64,000 nt of DNA from Comamonas kerstersii (GCF_008801935.1 NZ_VZOT01000004.1:62001-126000); one strand, 5' to 3'. Shown: positions 1 through 7,820, counted from the first letter of the stretch. Made by a program: numbers and translations. Notes: generated by a model from the letters alone, not told the origin.

Positions 1-496
1 CGTTGCGCGCAGATGCCAACGAGTCGATTGGTACCCCGGCCAATGCTGTAGGGGTGCTGATGACACGATCCACCCTGACGACTGTCGCCAAATCAAGGGC
101 CTGATCGACGCCCGGCTCGATCTCCATGCGGATCAGCACATCGCCAGCCAACAGAAAGCGGGTCTTGATAAGCCCCGGCTGCTCATCCTGAAACAACCAC
201 ACCGGCTGCGTGTTGGCCAGCAGCTTGCCTAGCACGAGCTTGCTGTCATCCAGTGCCCCACGATCCTGCCACTGGTGCAACACGTCGGTACGCAGGCGAC
301 CGCCTTCCACGCCGAGGTAGTGCAACAGGCCGACCAGTCGTTTGGCGGAGATCACCTGCTCCTTGCCGCGCAGCCAGACCGAGAGGTTAGCGGTGCGGAT
401 ACCGGTGGCTTCGGCGATCCGCCCCAGCGTTTCTCCGCGCAGCCTTATCAAGGCGGCGGCAAGGGCTGGCAATTGTTCGGGGGCAAGGATTGGCAT
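1..496 (-). CDS. Helix-turn-helix protein, cut by left edge
   Basis: About 165 residues are visible and the frame is still open at base 1, so the C terminus lies outside the window. Residues 15-60 form an XRE-like helix-turn-helix: a GRIAEATGIRTANLSVWLRG stretch is followed by a second helix pair. After that comes a mixed alpha/beta region I do not recognise. The start ATG at 494-496 faces the AAA+ ATPase gene across 129 bp that contain two related TCACT motifs, so it probably regulates itself and the ATPase. Seen: frame and helix-turn-helix. Inferred: the regulatory role. Confidence 0.7.
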   Translation of the reverse strand, partial: MPILAPEQLPALAAALIRLRGETLGRIAEATGIRTANLSVWLRGKEQVISAKRLVGLLHYLGVEGGRLRTDVLHQWQDRGALDDSKLVLGKLLANTQPVWLFQDEQPGLIKTRFLLAGDVLIRMEIEPGVDQALDLATVVRVDRVISTPTALAGVPIDSLASARN

Positions 497-510
497 GTCG
501 GGCTCTCTGA

Positions 511-602
511 ATTCACTGTAAATCACTATAAGACTTATCGACCAACAAGGCGAGCGTGCAGGTCTTGGCTGTTTGCACAAATCACTGTTATAGTAATTTA
601 TA
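511..602. promoter_or_regulatory. Divergent promoter region with paired TCACT operators
   Basis: Between the divergent left-edge regulator and the AAA+ ATPase gene two related motifs occur. At 511-531 it is ATTCACTGTAAATCACTATA and at 579-602 it contains AATCACTGTTATAGTAATT. The second is an imperfect palindrome (AATCACT / AGTAATT). Both are AT-rich in a GC-rich setting and flank the likely promoters, as expected for an operator pair of the adjacent helix-turn-helix protein. Confidence 0.5.
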
Positions 603-625
603 GTTAAACCATTTGGGAGGCCATC

Positions 626-2200
626 ATGCGCAAGCCAAAGCAAGCCCGTCCGTTGCGCCTGCGGGAATACGAAGCCGCCATTGCTGCACTCAAGGTGCAG
701 CATCCCTGGCTTGCCCGGCAGATCGTCGAACCTGCGCCGGGGCATTTGGCCGTGGTAGCACATCTGTTTGCCCAAGTGGAATACCTGCTGCCACCCGCCG
801 TGCTCGCCCGCAAGGGCTCACTGTCCGTGAGCTGCAATCGGGATCGCCTGGCCATCCATTACCAGCCGCCGCGACGCCACAGCGAACGCGCAGCAGCCGT
901 GTTCGATCTGATTGCCCAAACGAAGCACCTTTCGCAGCAACAATGCCCCGTTTGCGGTGCACAAGTTATCGGGGACGGCATCCGCCCGCAGCGTTGCCCG
1001 CAACATGAAGGAATCCAGGGGCTGTTTGCCGAAGAAGTGCGCCGCAGCCGCCAACTCATCGTCGAACAGGGGGTACAGCAGGTGGTGCGCGATCTGGGCA
1101 AGGTGACGACCGAAGACGTGCGCGCTGCCACGGTGGTTGAAGATGAGCCCGTCCCGAGTGAAGCCGAAGCGGAGCAGGTTCAGGAGCAGCCGACAGAATC
1201 CGCTCAATCAGTACCCTTGCCGAGCATCGTCTTTCTTGATGAAGCAGGACTGGAGGCGTTTGTGAATCGCCACCGACCGAAAGGCGATGACAAGTTCAAG
1301 CGCGCGCAGGCGATGGCGGAGCGGATCAAGCGGGCAGGCCATGGTAGCCGCCAACTGGGCCTGCTGCCTCCGGACAGGAAAGCCCTTCTGGATGAGTTCG
1401 CGCTGGCTTTTCCAAACTTCCATGAACTGGCCGAGCTGCTACGTGACCACTTTGCCCTCTCCAGCCTGGGCGATGGCCGTGTATCCTGGCCTGCCGTGTT
1501 GCTGGTCGGCCCGGCGGGCATTGGCAAAACCGAGGCTGCACGCTGGCTGGCCGATCAGTTGTATTTGCCCTTTCGTGTATTTGATATGGCGAGTACGCAA
1601 TCGAGTTCGCCGCTCGCAGGTTCCGAAGCCTTCTGGAGCAACTCCGAGCCAGGCCAGCTCTTTGAGCTGCTGGCCTACCAGCCACTGGCCAACCCGGTGG
1701 TGGTGCTCGATGAACTGGACAAGGCCAGCAACGGTCGACCGCAATACGATCCGCTGGCCGCGCTCTATACCTTGCTGGAACCGCGCAGTGCGCGGAATTT
1801 CATCGACCTGTCGATTCGTGATTTCTCCATCGATGCCAGTCATGTGAATTGGATGGCTACCGCGAATGAGCTGGAGGCAATTCCGGGGCCGCTGCGCTCA
1901 CGGCTGACGGTGTTGCACATTCAACCGCCCAAGCCGGAGCAGGTCAGAAGCATTGCTCAGTCGATTTACAACCGTCTGCGCGACGAGGCGAGCTGGGGCA
2001 ACGCCTTTGCCGAGAGGCTGGATGATGATGTCCTGTCCCGTCTGCAAGCCTTGCCGCCGCGCAGTGTGCGTCTGGTTCTTCAGCGCGCCTTAGGTTCGGC
2101 GGCTCGTGAAGGCCGGGGACGCGTGCAGGTGCAAGACATCCGATCAACTATCGAGGTAAGTCGCCGAGCTGTTGGTTTTGTCGGCGAAGGGTGGGGTTGA
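626..2200 (+). CDS. AAA+ ATPase with N-terminal zinc-finger-like motif
   Basis: 524 residues. The N-terminal half carries C107-x2-C110 and C124-x2-H127, a possible zinc site, then an acidic linker rich in E, P and Q (about 165-195). The ATPase core follows: Walker A GPAGIGKT at 295-302, Walker B VVVLDELD with the D362-E363 pair, and an ATANELEAIPGPLRSRL segment ending at R426 that supplies sensor-1 and arginine-finger-like positions. That segment resembles the AAA+ module of Lon, but no Lon protease domain follows. It is divergent from a helix-turn-helix gene. A GGGAGG ribosome binding site precedes the ATG. Function unknown; a remodelling ATPase of a mobile or defence locus is a guess. Confidence 0.8.
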   Translation: MRKPKQARPLRLREYEAAIAALKVQHPWLARQIVEPAPGHLAVVAHLFAQVEYLLPPAVLARKGSLSVSCNRDRLAIHYQPPRRHSERAAAVFDLIAQTKHLSQQQCPVCGAQVIGDGIRPQRCPQHEGIQGLFAEEVRRSRQLIVEQGVQQVVRDLGKVTTEDVRAATVVEDEPVPSEAEAEQVQEQPTESAQSVPLPSIVFLDEAGLEAFVNRHRPKGDDKFKRAQAMAERIKRAGHGSRQLGLLPPDRKALLDEFALAFPNFHELAELLRDHFALSSLGDGRVSWPAVLLVGPAGIGKTEAARWLADQLYLPFRVFDMASTQSSSPLAGSEAFWSNSEPGQLFELLAYQPLANPVVVLDELDKASNGRPQYDPLAALYTLLEPRSARNFIDLSIRDFSIDASHVNWMATANELEAIPGPLRSRLTVLHIQPPKPEQVRSIAQSIYNRLRDEASWGNAFAERLDDDVLSRLQALPPRSVRLVLQRALGSAAREGRGRVQVQDIRSTIEVSRRAVGFVGEGWG

Positions 2201-2305
2201 GGCTGCCCAATAAGGCCAGGGAGAAAATGATCATCGGTAAACCCAGCCTCATAGACAGGCGACCTCAATAAAGGGGCAAACTGTACAAGATGTGTTGCTG
2301 AAGAC

Positions 2306-2743
2306 TCATTCAATCACACCAATCTGGATCTCAATGCGATTCTTGTCGGATGCAGGTCCGTACCATTCATGATAAACCTCGCGACTTTCATTGCTTGGCG
2401 TGAGGCCCGCATCCTCAATGCTGCGAAGCAACGTCTGGTATCCGTGGTTGAACAATCTATCCAGAGGACCTTCGAACATGAAGCAAGCGCAGCGAAAAGC
2501 CGACAGTTTCGGCAAATCATTGCCTTTCACAGGTAAACAAAAGGTCAGTTCAAATTCTGTATGAGCGTCCTGGGGCATTGAATGTGCAACAAAAATCGAC
2601 GGCCCATTTACGACAAGTTGACGTGCTTGAGCCTCTGCACGCATGTTCTCGTATGCCTGTGCTGCCTGTTCGCCAATCTGTGGAATGGTCATGCGCACTG
2701 TGCGCTGCAATGCAGTGATTGCTTCTGTTGTATGAATGTTCAT
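2306..2743 (-). CDS. GyrI-like small-molecule-binding domain protein
   Basis: About 145 residues. The C-terminal pattern EVYHEWYGP followed by IEIQIGVIE matches the end of the GyrI-like/AraC effector-binding fold, which binds small hydrophobic or cationic ligands. There is no DNA-binding domain, so it resembles stand-alone SbmC/GyrI-like proteins. A second in-frame ATG seven codons upstream exists, but a GGAGGG ribosome binding site sits directly before the ATG at 2743, which decides the start. The flanking DNA is clearly more AT-rich than the genes to the right, suggesting separate acquisition. Confidence 0.7.
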   Translation of the reverse strand: MNIHTTEAITALQRTVRMTIPQIGEQAAQAYENMRAEAQARQLVVNGPSIFVAHSMPQDAHTEFELTFCLPVKGNDLPKLSAFRCACFMFEGPLDRLFNHGYQTLLRSIEDAGLTPSNESREVYHEWYGPASDKNRIEIQIGVIE

Positions 2744-2773
2744 GATTCCCTCCTCGTTCGTCATGATGTCAAA

Positions 2774-3088
2774 TTAATAGCCACTGCGCTTCGGTGGAAT
2801 CCAAGCTGATATGTCATCAAGAGAAGGCGAGATGCTGCTTGAGAGACCATGGTCGACTTCAAGTGTTAACGCCCAAATGACCCATCCGGCAACCCAATCA
2901 ACCTGCACGACTAGTTCAGAAAGATGCCCCCGAAAGCGAGCACAGAAAGCAAGATGGCGAAGACCACTACCCAGCGCCTTGGCCGAAATTCCGATAAACG
3001 CAATAAACTCCACAGTAACAGGCTCATCGATTTCCGGAGGGCTAGCATGATTAGGCCCGCCGCATGTATTCAAAGAGGTGATCGCCAT
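2774..3088 (-). CDS. Small hypothetical protein
   Basis: An open frame of about 104 residues overlaps the 3' end of the DUF5710 gene by some 38 bp and ends 30 bp before the GyrI-like gene. The product would have a hydrophobic central stretch (VDWVAGWVIWALTLEVD) and a serine-rich tail. I do not recognise it, no good ribosome binding site is seen, and longer starts (up to 3124) are possible. It is listed because the frame fills an otherwise empty gap between two same-strand genes. Confidence 0.35.
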   Translation of the reverse strand: MAITSLNTCGGPNHASPPEIDEPVTVEFIAFIGISAKALGSGLRHLAFCARFRGHLSELVVQVDWVAGWVIWALTLEVDHGLSSSISPSLDDISAWIPPKRSGY

Positions 3089-3671
3089 AAGCCGTGCTGC
3101 CATTGCAGCCAAACGGTTCGGCAAATTCGTGCAGGACGATCAGGGAAGCGGCACGCTCATCCATCGGAAAGAACGCCCCCTGCGGCTCGCAGTACATCTC
3201 GAAGTCCCCTTGCTTCATGCCGCAGTGTTCGCAGTGATTCATCCAGTACGAGCTTTGCGTGGTCTTGCTGAAATCGACGCGGTAGTGCCGCGAGAATGCT
3301 TTGATGCGTGTCGCGACGGCGGGGAGAAGATCGGTGACGTAGTGAACAATGGTTGGCTCGTCATACCGATACCACGCATCTCGCTCATAATCCTCTTCGT
3401 CGGGTTCCAGCGTTTCATGCCCGGCAGGCAGGATGAAGCCGAACACGCTTGTGTGTTCGTTGCACTTCCAGCACGGCTTGGTGGTCTGGGCGATGAAATA
3501 GCTGCTAGAGCGCACGCTGATGTCCGGTTCGCTCGGCAACCAACGCTTGAACACGCCTGCATCCAAACCGTCTGGCACATACCAGAGTTTGCGCTCAGCG
3601 TCCCACCGTGCGCCAAGTCGCTTAGCCTCATTCTTCTCTGCGAAGGGTACCGTTAGGTCGATGCGCGGCAT
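3051..3671 (-). CDS. DUF5710 domain protein with paired CxxC motifs
   Basis: 206 residues. Residues 5-45 (VPFAEKNEAKRLGARWD, then LWYVPDG) match DUF5710, a small domain often found at the ends of plasmid primases (TraC type) and other mobile-element proteins. Two cysteine pairs follow, CWKC near residue 67 and CEHC near residue 147, which could bind one zinc ion. The C-terminal half is unfamiliar. Its presence points to plasmid or integrative-element ancestry for this region. The biochemical role is unknown. Confidence 0.7.
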   Translation of the reverse strand: MPRIDLTVPFAEKNEAKRLGARWDAERKLWYVPDGLDAGVFKRWLPSEPDISVRSSSYFIAQTTKPCWKCNEHTSVFGFILPAGHETLEPDEEDYERDAWYRYDEPTIVHYVTDLLPAVATRIKAFSRHYRVDFSKTTQSSYWMNHCEHCGMKQGDFEMYCEPQGAFFPMDERAASLIVLHEFAEPFGCNGSTAYGDHLFEYMRRA

Positions 3672-3680
3672 ACAGCTTCC

Positions 3681-3760
3681 TTAATATAGTCCTTTGGCTT
3701 CCCAGCCTTAGCTCTCTAGCCTGATGGCGGATTGGACTCCTTGCACCAGCGCCGTCAGTT
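3681..3760 (-). pseudogene. Decayed fragment of lipoprotein-gene 3' end
   Basis: Read on the minus strand this stretch encodes a VQSAIRLES-stop-GWEAKGLY-stop tail, very close to the KHAVKLTSQGWEAKGLD end of the lipoprotein gene at 4574-5203. The DNA matches at 17 of 18 bases around the GGGAAGCC core. A CAG to TAG change makes an internal stop, and the similarity fades upstream. It is the remnant of a duplicated or recombined related gene. Confidence 0.6.
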
Positions 3761-3841
3761 TGTTTCTCGTTGGCCTTAGGAATTACTACATGGTAACGAA
3801 GAGGATGCGGATGGAATAGCCAAGCAGGAGATGATCGAGGT

Positions 3842-4111
3842 TCAGTCTTGTCCTGCAAACCAAGCCGCCCCCGCAGCCAAGGCCGCTGATTCACTAGGAT
3901 AAGTTGTCGATGGGCCGCTGATGATGCAGGGCTCGTTTTCGCCGTCGCCTTCCACCGTCCACAGCTCCCAAGTTCCGTCGTTTTTCCAGCTGGGGATGGC
4001 GGTATAGGGTTTGTCTTTCAGCGCAGCCAGCGCGGCATCCACTTCGGGGCGGATCTGCAGCTCACCCGAATAGATATAAGGTGTCGCGCAGCGGGCGTCA
4101 GATGGGTTCAT
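3842..4111 (-). CDS. Hypothetical 89-residue protein
   Basis: Starts at an ATG inside the 3' end of the cpYpsA-type gene (14 bp overlap), so the two are translationally coupled. The short, acidic product has a WELWTVEGDGENEP stretch and an Ala-rich C terminus (SAALAAGAAWFAGQD). It may be a single small alpha/beta domain. I do not recognise a family. The overlap suggests it works with the SLOG-fold protein. Confidence 0.6.
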   Translation of the reverse strand: MNPSDARCATPYIYSGELQIRPEVDAALAALKDKPYTAIPSWKNDGTWELWTVEGDGENEPCIISGPSTTYPSESAALAAGAAWFAGQD

Positions 4112-4562
4112 GTTCCGTGCTCCAAAAAAGCGCCAGTAGTGCGCTCGCCTGCAAGTAAATACCGGGGTTGCGAGCTTCACTCGGGCCAGCAATGTTGAGA
4201 ATAGCGATGGGATGGCTAACCAACCAGTCTTGCCATGCAGCCAACAGCTCTTCTGTAGGGGCATGCAAATCGCACAGCAGCAGCGGCTTGCCGTGTCCCG
4301 CCGCCAGATCGCGAGTGAGCAGGCTGCCACCTTCGAGCCTGTCCCGGTAAAGGATCAGTGTGGCATCCGCATCCAGCACATTGCGTTTGGTGCGCTGGCG
4401 ATAGCCGATGGATTCGGTCTCCATCAACTGGTAGCGAGCATCCAGTACGCCAGCAGCGGCCCGTCGGCCTGCCGGGCACCAGCCGCCGTGCGGAATCTGC
4501 CGGGCAATGGCGAAATCCAGCGCTGCCCGGTCTACGCCGGTTTGGCCGCCGGAGATGATCAT
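4098..4562 (-). CDS. cpYpsA/SLOG-fold putative molybdenum carrier protein
   Basis: About 154 residues. The N terminus IISGGQTGVDRAALDFA is the signature of the circularly permuted YpsA branch of the SLOG superfamily, annotated as putative molybdenum carrier protein. These Rossmann-like proteins bind nucleotides or related ligands, and several members lie in immunity or phage-linked loci. I chose the internal ATG at 4562 because the motif then begins at residue 2, as is usual. A frame start at 4577 is possible. It is coupled to a downstream 89-residue gene. Function beyond ligand binding is not known. Confidence 0.8.
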   Translation of the reverse strand: MIISGGQTGVDRAALDFAIARQIPHGGWCPAGRRAAAGVLDARYQLMETESIGYRQRTKRNVLDADATLILYRDRLEGGSLLTRDLAAGHGKPLLLCDLHAPTEELLAAWQDWLVSHPIAILNIAGPSEARNPGIYLQASALLALFWSTEHEPI

Positions 4563-4573
4563 TAGAACGCCAA

Positions 4574-5203
4574 TCAATCCAGACCCTTTGCTTCCCAGCC
4601 TTGGCTGGTCAGCTTGACGGCGTGCTTGGATTCCTTGTTGCCAACACCATCGAGAATGCTCTTGACCACCGGGAAAGCGGCTTGCACCTCGGGCTTCTTG
4701 GCCCAGTCGGCAAGGTTGTTGACCTTATAGGTGTAGGTGATGCCTGCCTCTTGGTAGTCACCGAGCTTCATCGGGCCTTCCCACTTCACCACCTTGTCGA
4801 GGCTCTTCTGTCCCCAGCACAGATCAGTCTGGGTCACCTTCTGGGAACCGTTCAAACCCCAACTGGTTGCTTCCTTCTCCCGGACAAAGGGTTTGGCGGC
4901 ATCGGTCAGCGAACAACGCTGTCCCTTGTCCGCAGCTTCGCACTTCACCAGCCCGGCGGCCTCAAGCGCGGCCATCTGATTGGCTGTACCGCTTTGCATG
5001 GTCTTCTGAAGACGCATGTCCATTTCGGTGACCGCCACCGGGAAGTCGCGGTACTGGTTGAGGCACAACTGCCCCTTTTTCTCGAAATACTGGCTCAGCG
5101 CCGCACCGAAGTTCTTTTCGTTTGCATCGGTTTTGCTACCACAAGCGGCGAGCGTGACGGTGCCGAGTACGGCGAGGATGGCAAGCTGTTTGGACATAGG
5201 CAT
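4574..5203 (-). CDS. Predicted lipoprotein
   Basis: About 209 residues. A signal peptide with lipobox LAAC is followed by GSKTDANEKNF, so it is probably an inner- or outer-membrane lipoprotein. The mature part has four further cysteines (CLNQ, VKCE, QRCSL, LCWG) that could form two disulfides, and the protein ends GWEAKGLD. An AGGGAG ribosome binding site lies just before the ATG at 5203. A second ATG two codons later is also possible. A degraded copy of its tail lies at 3681-3760. I do not recognise the family. Confidence 0.7.
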   Translation of the reverse strand: MPMSKQLAILAVLGTVTLAACGSKTDANEKNFGAALSQYFEKKGQLCLNQYRDFPVAVTEMDMRLQKTMQSGTANQMAALEAAGLVKCEAADKGQRCSLTDAAKPFVREKEATSWGLNGSQKVTQTDLCWGQKSLDKVVKWEGPMKLGDYQEAGITYTYKVNNLADWAKKPEVQAAFPVVKSILDGVGNKESKHAVKLTSQGWEAKGLD

Positions 5204-5244
5204 GAACTCCCTGTTCTTATTGGTGAATGTGAATGAAAATGGCA

Positions 5245-5616
5245 TCAGGATAGATCCCAGACTTCGATGGTCAGCACCTTGTCGGGCGGACAGGCGGCGA
5301 TCTTGTCGTGATGCAAGACGACGTCGCGAACCCGATTGACGGGCATCACATGGTCGTCGCCGATGACGGCAGGATCGTTGCGCGCTGGCGGGCCGTTCTC
5401 GATGATCGGCAGGACATCACTGGCCTTGGCCGTGTAACGGCTGGGATAGCCTCCCGACAGCAGTTGTACCGCCTTGCCCTCATCAACCAGCCGCTGCACC
5501 CAGCCATTTCCGCCGACACTGGTTTCCCAGTTCGCCAGCACCGCATCCCTTCGGCCAATGCCTGTATCCCGCTCCTCGGGGGTCTGGGCGGCAATGACGA
5601 TCCACCATCCGATCAT
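5245..5616 (-). CDS. Hypothetical protein (123 residues)
   Basis: The start at 5616 is supported by an AAGGAAGGA ribosome binding site. The product opens with a hydrophobic strand (MIGWWIVIAAQT) and later has DVVLHHDK and a KVLTIEVWDL end, suggesting a compact alpha/beta domain without a signal peptide. The family is not recognised. It lies on the same strand between a lipoprotein and the GIY-YIG gene. Confidence 0.55.
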   Translation of the reverse strand: MIGWWIVIAAQTPEERDTGIGRRDAVLANWETSVGGNGWVQRLVDEGKAVQLLSGGYPSRYTAKASDVLPIIENGPPARNDPAVIGDDHVMPVNRVRDVVLHHDKIAACPPDKVLTIEVWDLS

Positions 5617-5638
5617 GTTTTCCTTCCTTCGTCTTCGA

Positions 5639-5734
5639 TCACAACGGAGTTCGACTGGCAACAAACAACTCGACAGGCGTGATGCCACGCTCGACCAGTT
5701 CCAGCAGGGGGAGAGACGCGGCAAAGACTTCCAT
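5639..5734 (-). CDS. Possible 31-residue small protein
   Basis: A short frame, MEVFAASLPLLELVERGI followed by TPVELFVASRTPL, has protein-like composition. It sits just upstream of the 123-residue gene, and a perfect 9-bp hairpin (5737-5760) abuts its start. It could be a leader peptide, a small functional protein, or a remnant of a longer gene. No clear ribosome binding site is visible. Confidence 0.3.
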   Translation of the reverse strand: MEVFAASLPLLELVERGITPVELFVASRTPL

Positions 5735-5736
5735 TG

Positions 5737-5760
5737 CAGGCCAGCGATTCGGCTGGCCTG
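5737..5760. other. Perfect 9-bp hairpin upstream of small frame
   Basis: CAGGCCAGC, a 6-base loop, then GCTGGCCTG. On the plus strand it is followed by TAGGGTTTTC and on the minus strand by CAATGG, the start of the 31-residue frame. It could act as a transcript-stabilising stem or weak terminator in the gap between the GIY-YIG gene and the next minus-strand gene. Confidence 0.45.
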
Positions 5761-5788
5761 TAGGGTTTTCTGGCTGCGGCAACCGTCC

Positions 5789-6322
5789 CTAGTTATGGGC
5801 ATCGGGAGCTTCGAAGCCCGCCTCAACCGCCAATCTCAGCCAGTAGCCCTCAAATCGGGATGCATAACTCTGGTCGCCATCAACCCATGAGAGAACGGTC
5901 GCACGAACCTCGGCCTGTTCGCGAACGGCCCACTCGAAGAGAGCGAACGAGGCATGGCCGGGGCGATGCCGACGCAGATGCTCGCGAAATCGACGTTTGA
6001 GATTTACCGTCTGCCCGATGTAGCAGGCTTTTCGCTCGCCATTCCGGCTATGCGCCGTCAGCGCGTAAATCCAGTATCCGCGTGAACGGATGACCGGGAC
6101 GGCGCCCGTGTCAATCGAACATTCCGGCCTTGTAGGAAATGCGCCGCTGGCAAACGCGAAACGAATCCGGAACCGCTTCCCATCAGGCCCAAGCAACCCG
6201 ATGTAATCACGCCCATTCCTTGTCACCGTCAGGCCGAGAGCTTCTGCACGCTCAAGCAGTTCTTGCTTCGTGTTGATTTGCCCAGAGGAGATGGCGGCTT
6301 GCAACGTGGCTTTCATCGTCAT
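5789..6322 (-). CDS. GIY-YIG-type nuclease-like protein
   Basis: 177 residues. Residues about 85-120 show the GIY-YIG pattern: WIYAL, then ACYIGQTVNLKRRFREHL with the conserved arginine after the second motif. GIY is replaced by WIYAL, as in several subfamilies. The N-terminal 60 residues (TKQELLERAEALGLTV then DYIGLLGPDG) resemble a small DNA-binding or relaxase-associated module. Its ATG overlaps the stop of the upstream gene (ATGA), so the two are coupled. GIY-YIG domains cut DNA in homing enzymes, UvrC and some defence systems; the target here is unknown. Confidence 0.75.
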   Translation of the reverse strand: MTMKATLQAAISSGQINTKQELLERAEALGLTVTRNGRDYIGLLGPDGKRFRIRFAFASGAFPTRPECSIDTGAVPVIRSRGYWIYALTAHSRNGERKACYIGQTVNLKRRFREHLRRHRPGHASFALFEWAVREQAEVRATVLSWVDGDQSYASRFEGYWLRLAVEAGFEAPDAHN

Positions 6323-7038
6323 GAAACACTTGCGGCCTCGTTTTCATCGCCGTAGTAGCTTTCGCCTGCCGCTTGCTCGTTCCGCCAATAGCGGATCGTC
6401 TCGTCGATGCTTGCCCTGTCGTGAGCCTCGATCTCCTCCCAGACACCATGCTGCTTCCAGTCATCGAAGGTCTGCTCATGCAGTTTTTCCGCGACCTCGG
6501 CAAGAGCCATGTTCGGATCAAACAGCTCTTCGTGGTCGATGCCCGGATTGAACCAGTCGTCAGGGTCGTATCCATTGGGCAGATCGCAAAAGCGCCACCA
6601 TCCCCGATAGGTCTCAGGCGTGCGGCGGGCGCAGTCGGCAAGATACTCGGCCTCATCCTTGTCCGACCATTTACCCCGTTCAATCCGTGAGTCACGGTAG
6701 GCATCACGGTCATGGAAGAAGCATTCGTGCATTCTGGGATCGTGTTTCGCCCAGTCGTAAAAGTCACAGCCGATGCCCGACTGTCCCCACCGCATAACGG
6801 TTCGCACGACGGCAGACTTCGACGTGCCGAACACCCATTCGTATTCGCGCAAGAAGGTCTGTCCGCTGGTTACGCCTTTGCCCTCGCAGGCAAGTTCGAA
6901 TTGGCCCTTGTGCTCCTCCCAGAATTGCTCAAGCTCATCAAGTGTCCGCAGGGTGGCAAACATGACGCCATCCTCAAGCAAGACGCGCTCGGGCAACTTT
7001 ATGTCCACAGGCAACAGCGGCTTTTTCTTCGGCTTCAT
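6319..7038 (-). CDS. Hypothetical protein in GIY-YIG operon
   Basis: 239 residues, no signal peptide or membrane segment. Very rich in aromatic and acidic residues (YEWVFGTSKSAVVRTVMRWG; GWWRFCDLPNGYDPDDWF). The middle contains DFYDWAKHDPRMHECFFHDRD, whose D, H and E residues could bind a metal, but no known motif is met. It overlaps both neighbours by 4 bp (ATGA), making a three-gene translationally coupled unit with the GIY-YIG protein. Function unknown. Confidence 0.6.
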   Translation of the reverse strand: MKPKKKPLLPVDIKLPERVLLEDGVMFATLRTLDELEQFWEEHKGQFELACEGKGVTSGQTFLREYEWVFGTSKSAVVRTVMRWGQSGIGCDFYDWAKHDPRMHECFFHDRDAYRDSRIERGKWSDKDEAEYLADCARRTPETYRGWWRFCDLPNGYDPDDWFNPGIDHEELFDPNMALAEVAEKLHEQTFDDWKQHGVWEEIEAHDRASIDETIRYWRNEQAAGESYYGDENEAASVS

Positions 7039-7820
7039 CGAACTGGCATCCCAAGTTGGGCAGAAGGGTAGTCAACGCTTGCCAGCGCCTCTTGCTCACG
7101 CACCAATGGCAGGTGATCACTCGGCACCGCCTCGGACGACACCCAGTCGGTTTCTCCAATCGCGAGGAAGCGGTCAATCGCAGCTTCGATAGCTGCTTGA
7201 TTGATGACCTCCACATCCTGGACGATACGAAGGCCAATCCCGTAGGCGTAGCTCCAGTCGAGCTTGAACGATTCGTAGATCACAGGCGGCTCGTCGCGAA
7301 TGATGGCTGTTTCCAGCAGGTCGATCTGCTCGGAGAGTGTCCGTCCGTCGAACTGTACGTACCGAACAGGTTCTCGCTTCACTATCCGATAGGTGAGGAC
7401 CTTCCCCGTGCGCGAGACATCGGCTGGCTCGAAATCCAGCTTTGGTTCCCTGTCCAGGTCGGCGTCTCCCAGTGCTGCGTAGGCCCGCGAGGACGCCTCG
7501 TTGTGCGCGGCATCCCAGAACGCTTGCCGTGCCGTCACAATCTCGGCGTTCCAGATCGTGAATCGATCCATGCCGAGGAAGTAAAAGTCGAACCATTGGT
7601 TGTACAGATCGGGGCGGCCCGGCTCGTTTAGCACGAGATGGCTGGTGAATCGCCCGCCATATTCGGCGGCGTCGCGACGCATCTTACCTTTGAGGCGGAT
7701 GACCTCATCGCTTCGCTTATGCCGTGGCAAAGAGCTGAAGGGAGGGCGTTGCTTTCGATGACGCAGGCTCATGCATCCATTCCCACTGTTGCAACCCATC
7801 CAGTTTGGGTTCTCAGGCAT
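7035..7820 (-). CDS. Hypothetical protein, first gene of coupled triplet
   Basis: Up to 261 residues. The N-terminal start is uncertain: ATGs at 7820, 7772 and 7682 are in frame, and only the last has an AAAGGT-like ribosome binding site. The body has WFDFYFLGMDRFTIWNAEIV and later a VIYESFKLDWSYAYGIGL stretch. No family is recognised. It heads the minus-strand triplet ending in the GIY-YIG gene, joined by ATGA overlaps. An AT-rich stretch with repeated GTTGCAACA lies upstream. Confidence 0.55.
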   Translation of the reverse strand: MPENPNWMGCNSGNGCMSLRHRKQRPPFSSLPRHKRSDEVIRLKGKMRRDAAEYGGRFTSHLVLNEPGRPDLYNQWFDFYFLGMDRFTIWNAEIVTARQAFWDAAHNEASSRAYAALGDADLDREPKLDFEPADVSRTGKVLTYRIVKREPVRYVQFDGRTLSEQIDLLETAIIRDEPPVIYESFKLDWSYAYGIGLRIVQDVEVINQAAIEAAIDRFLAIGETDWVSSEAVPSDHLPLVREQEALASVDYPSAQLGMPVR

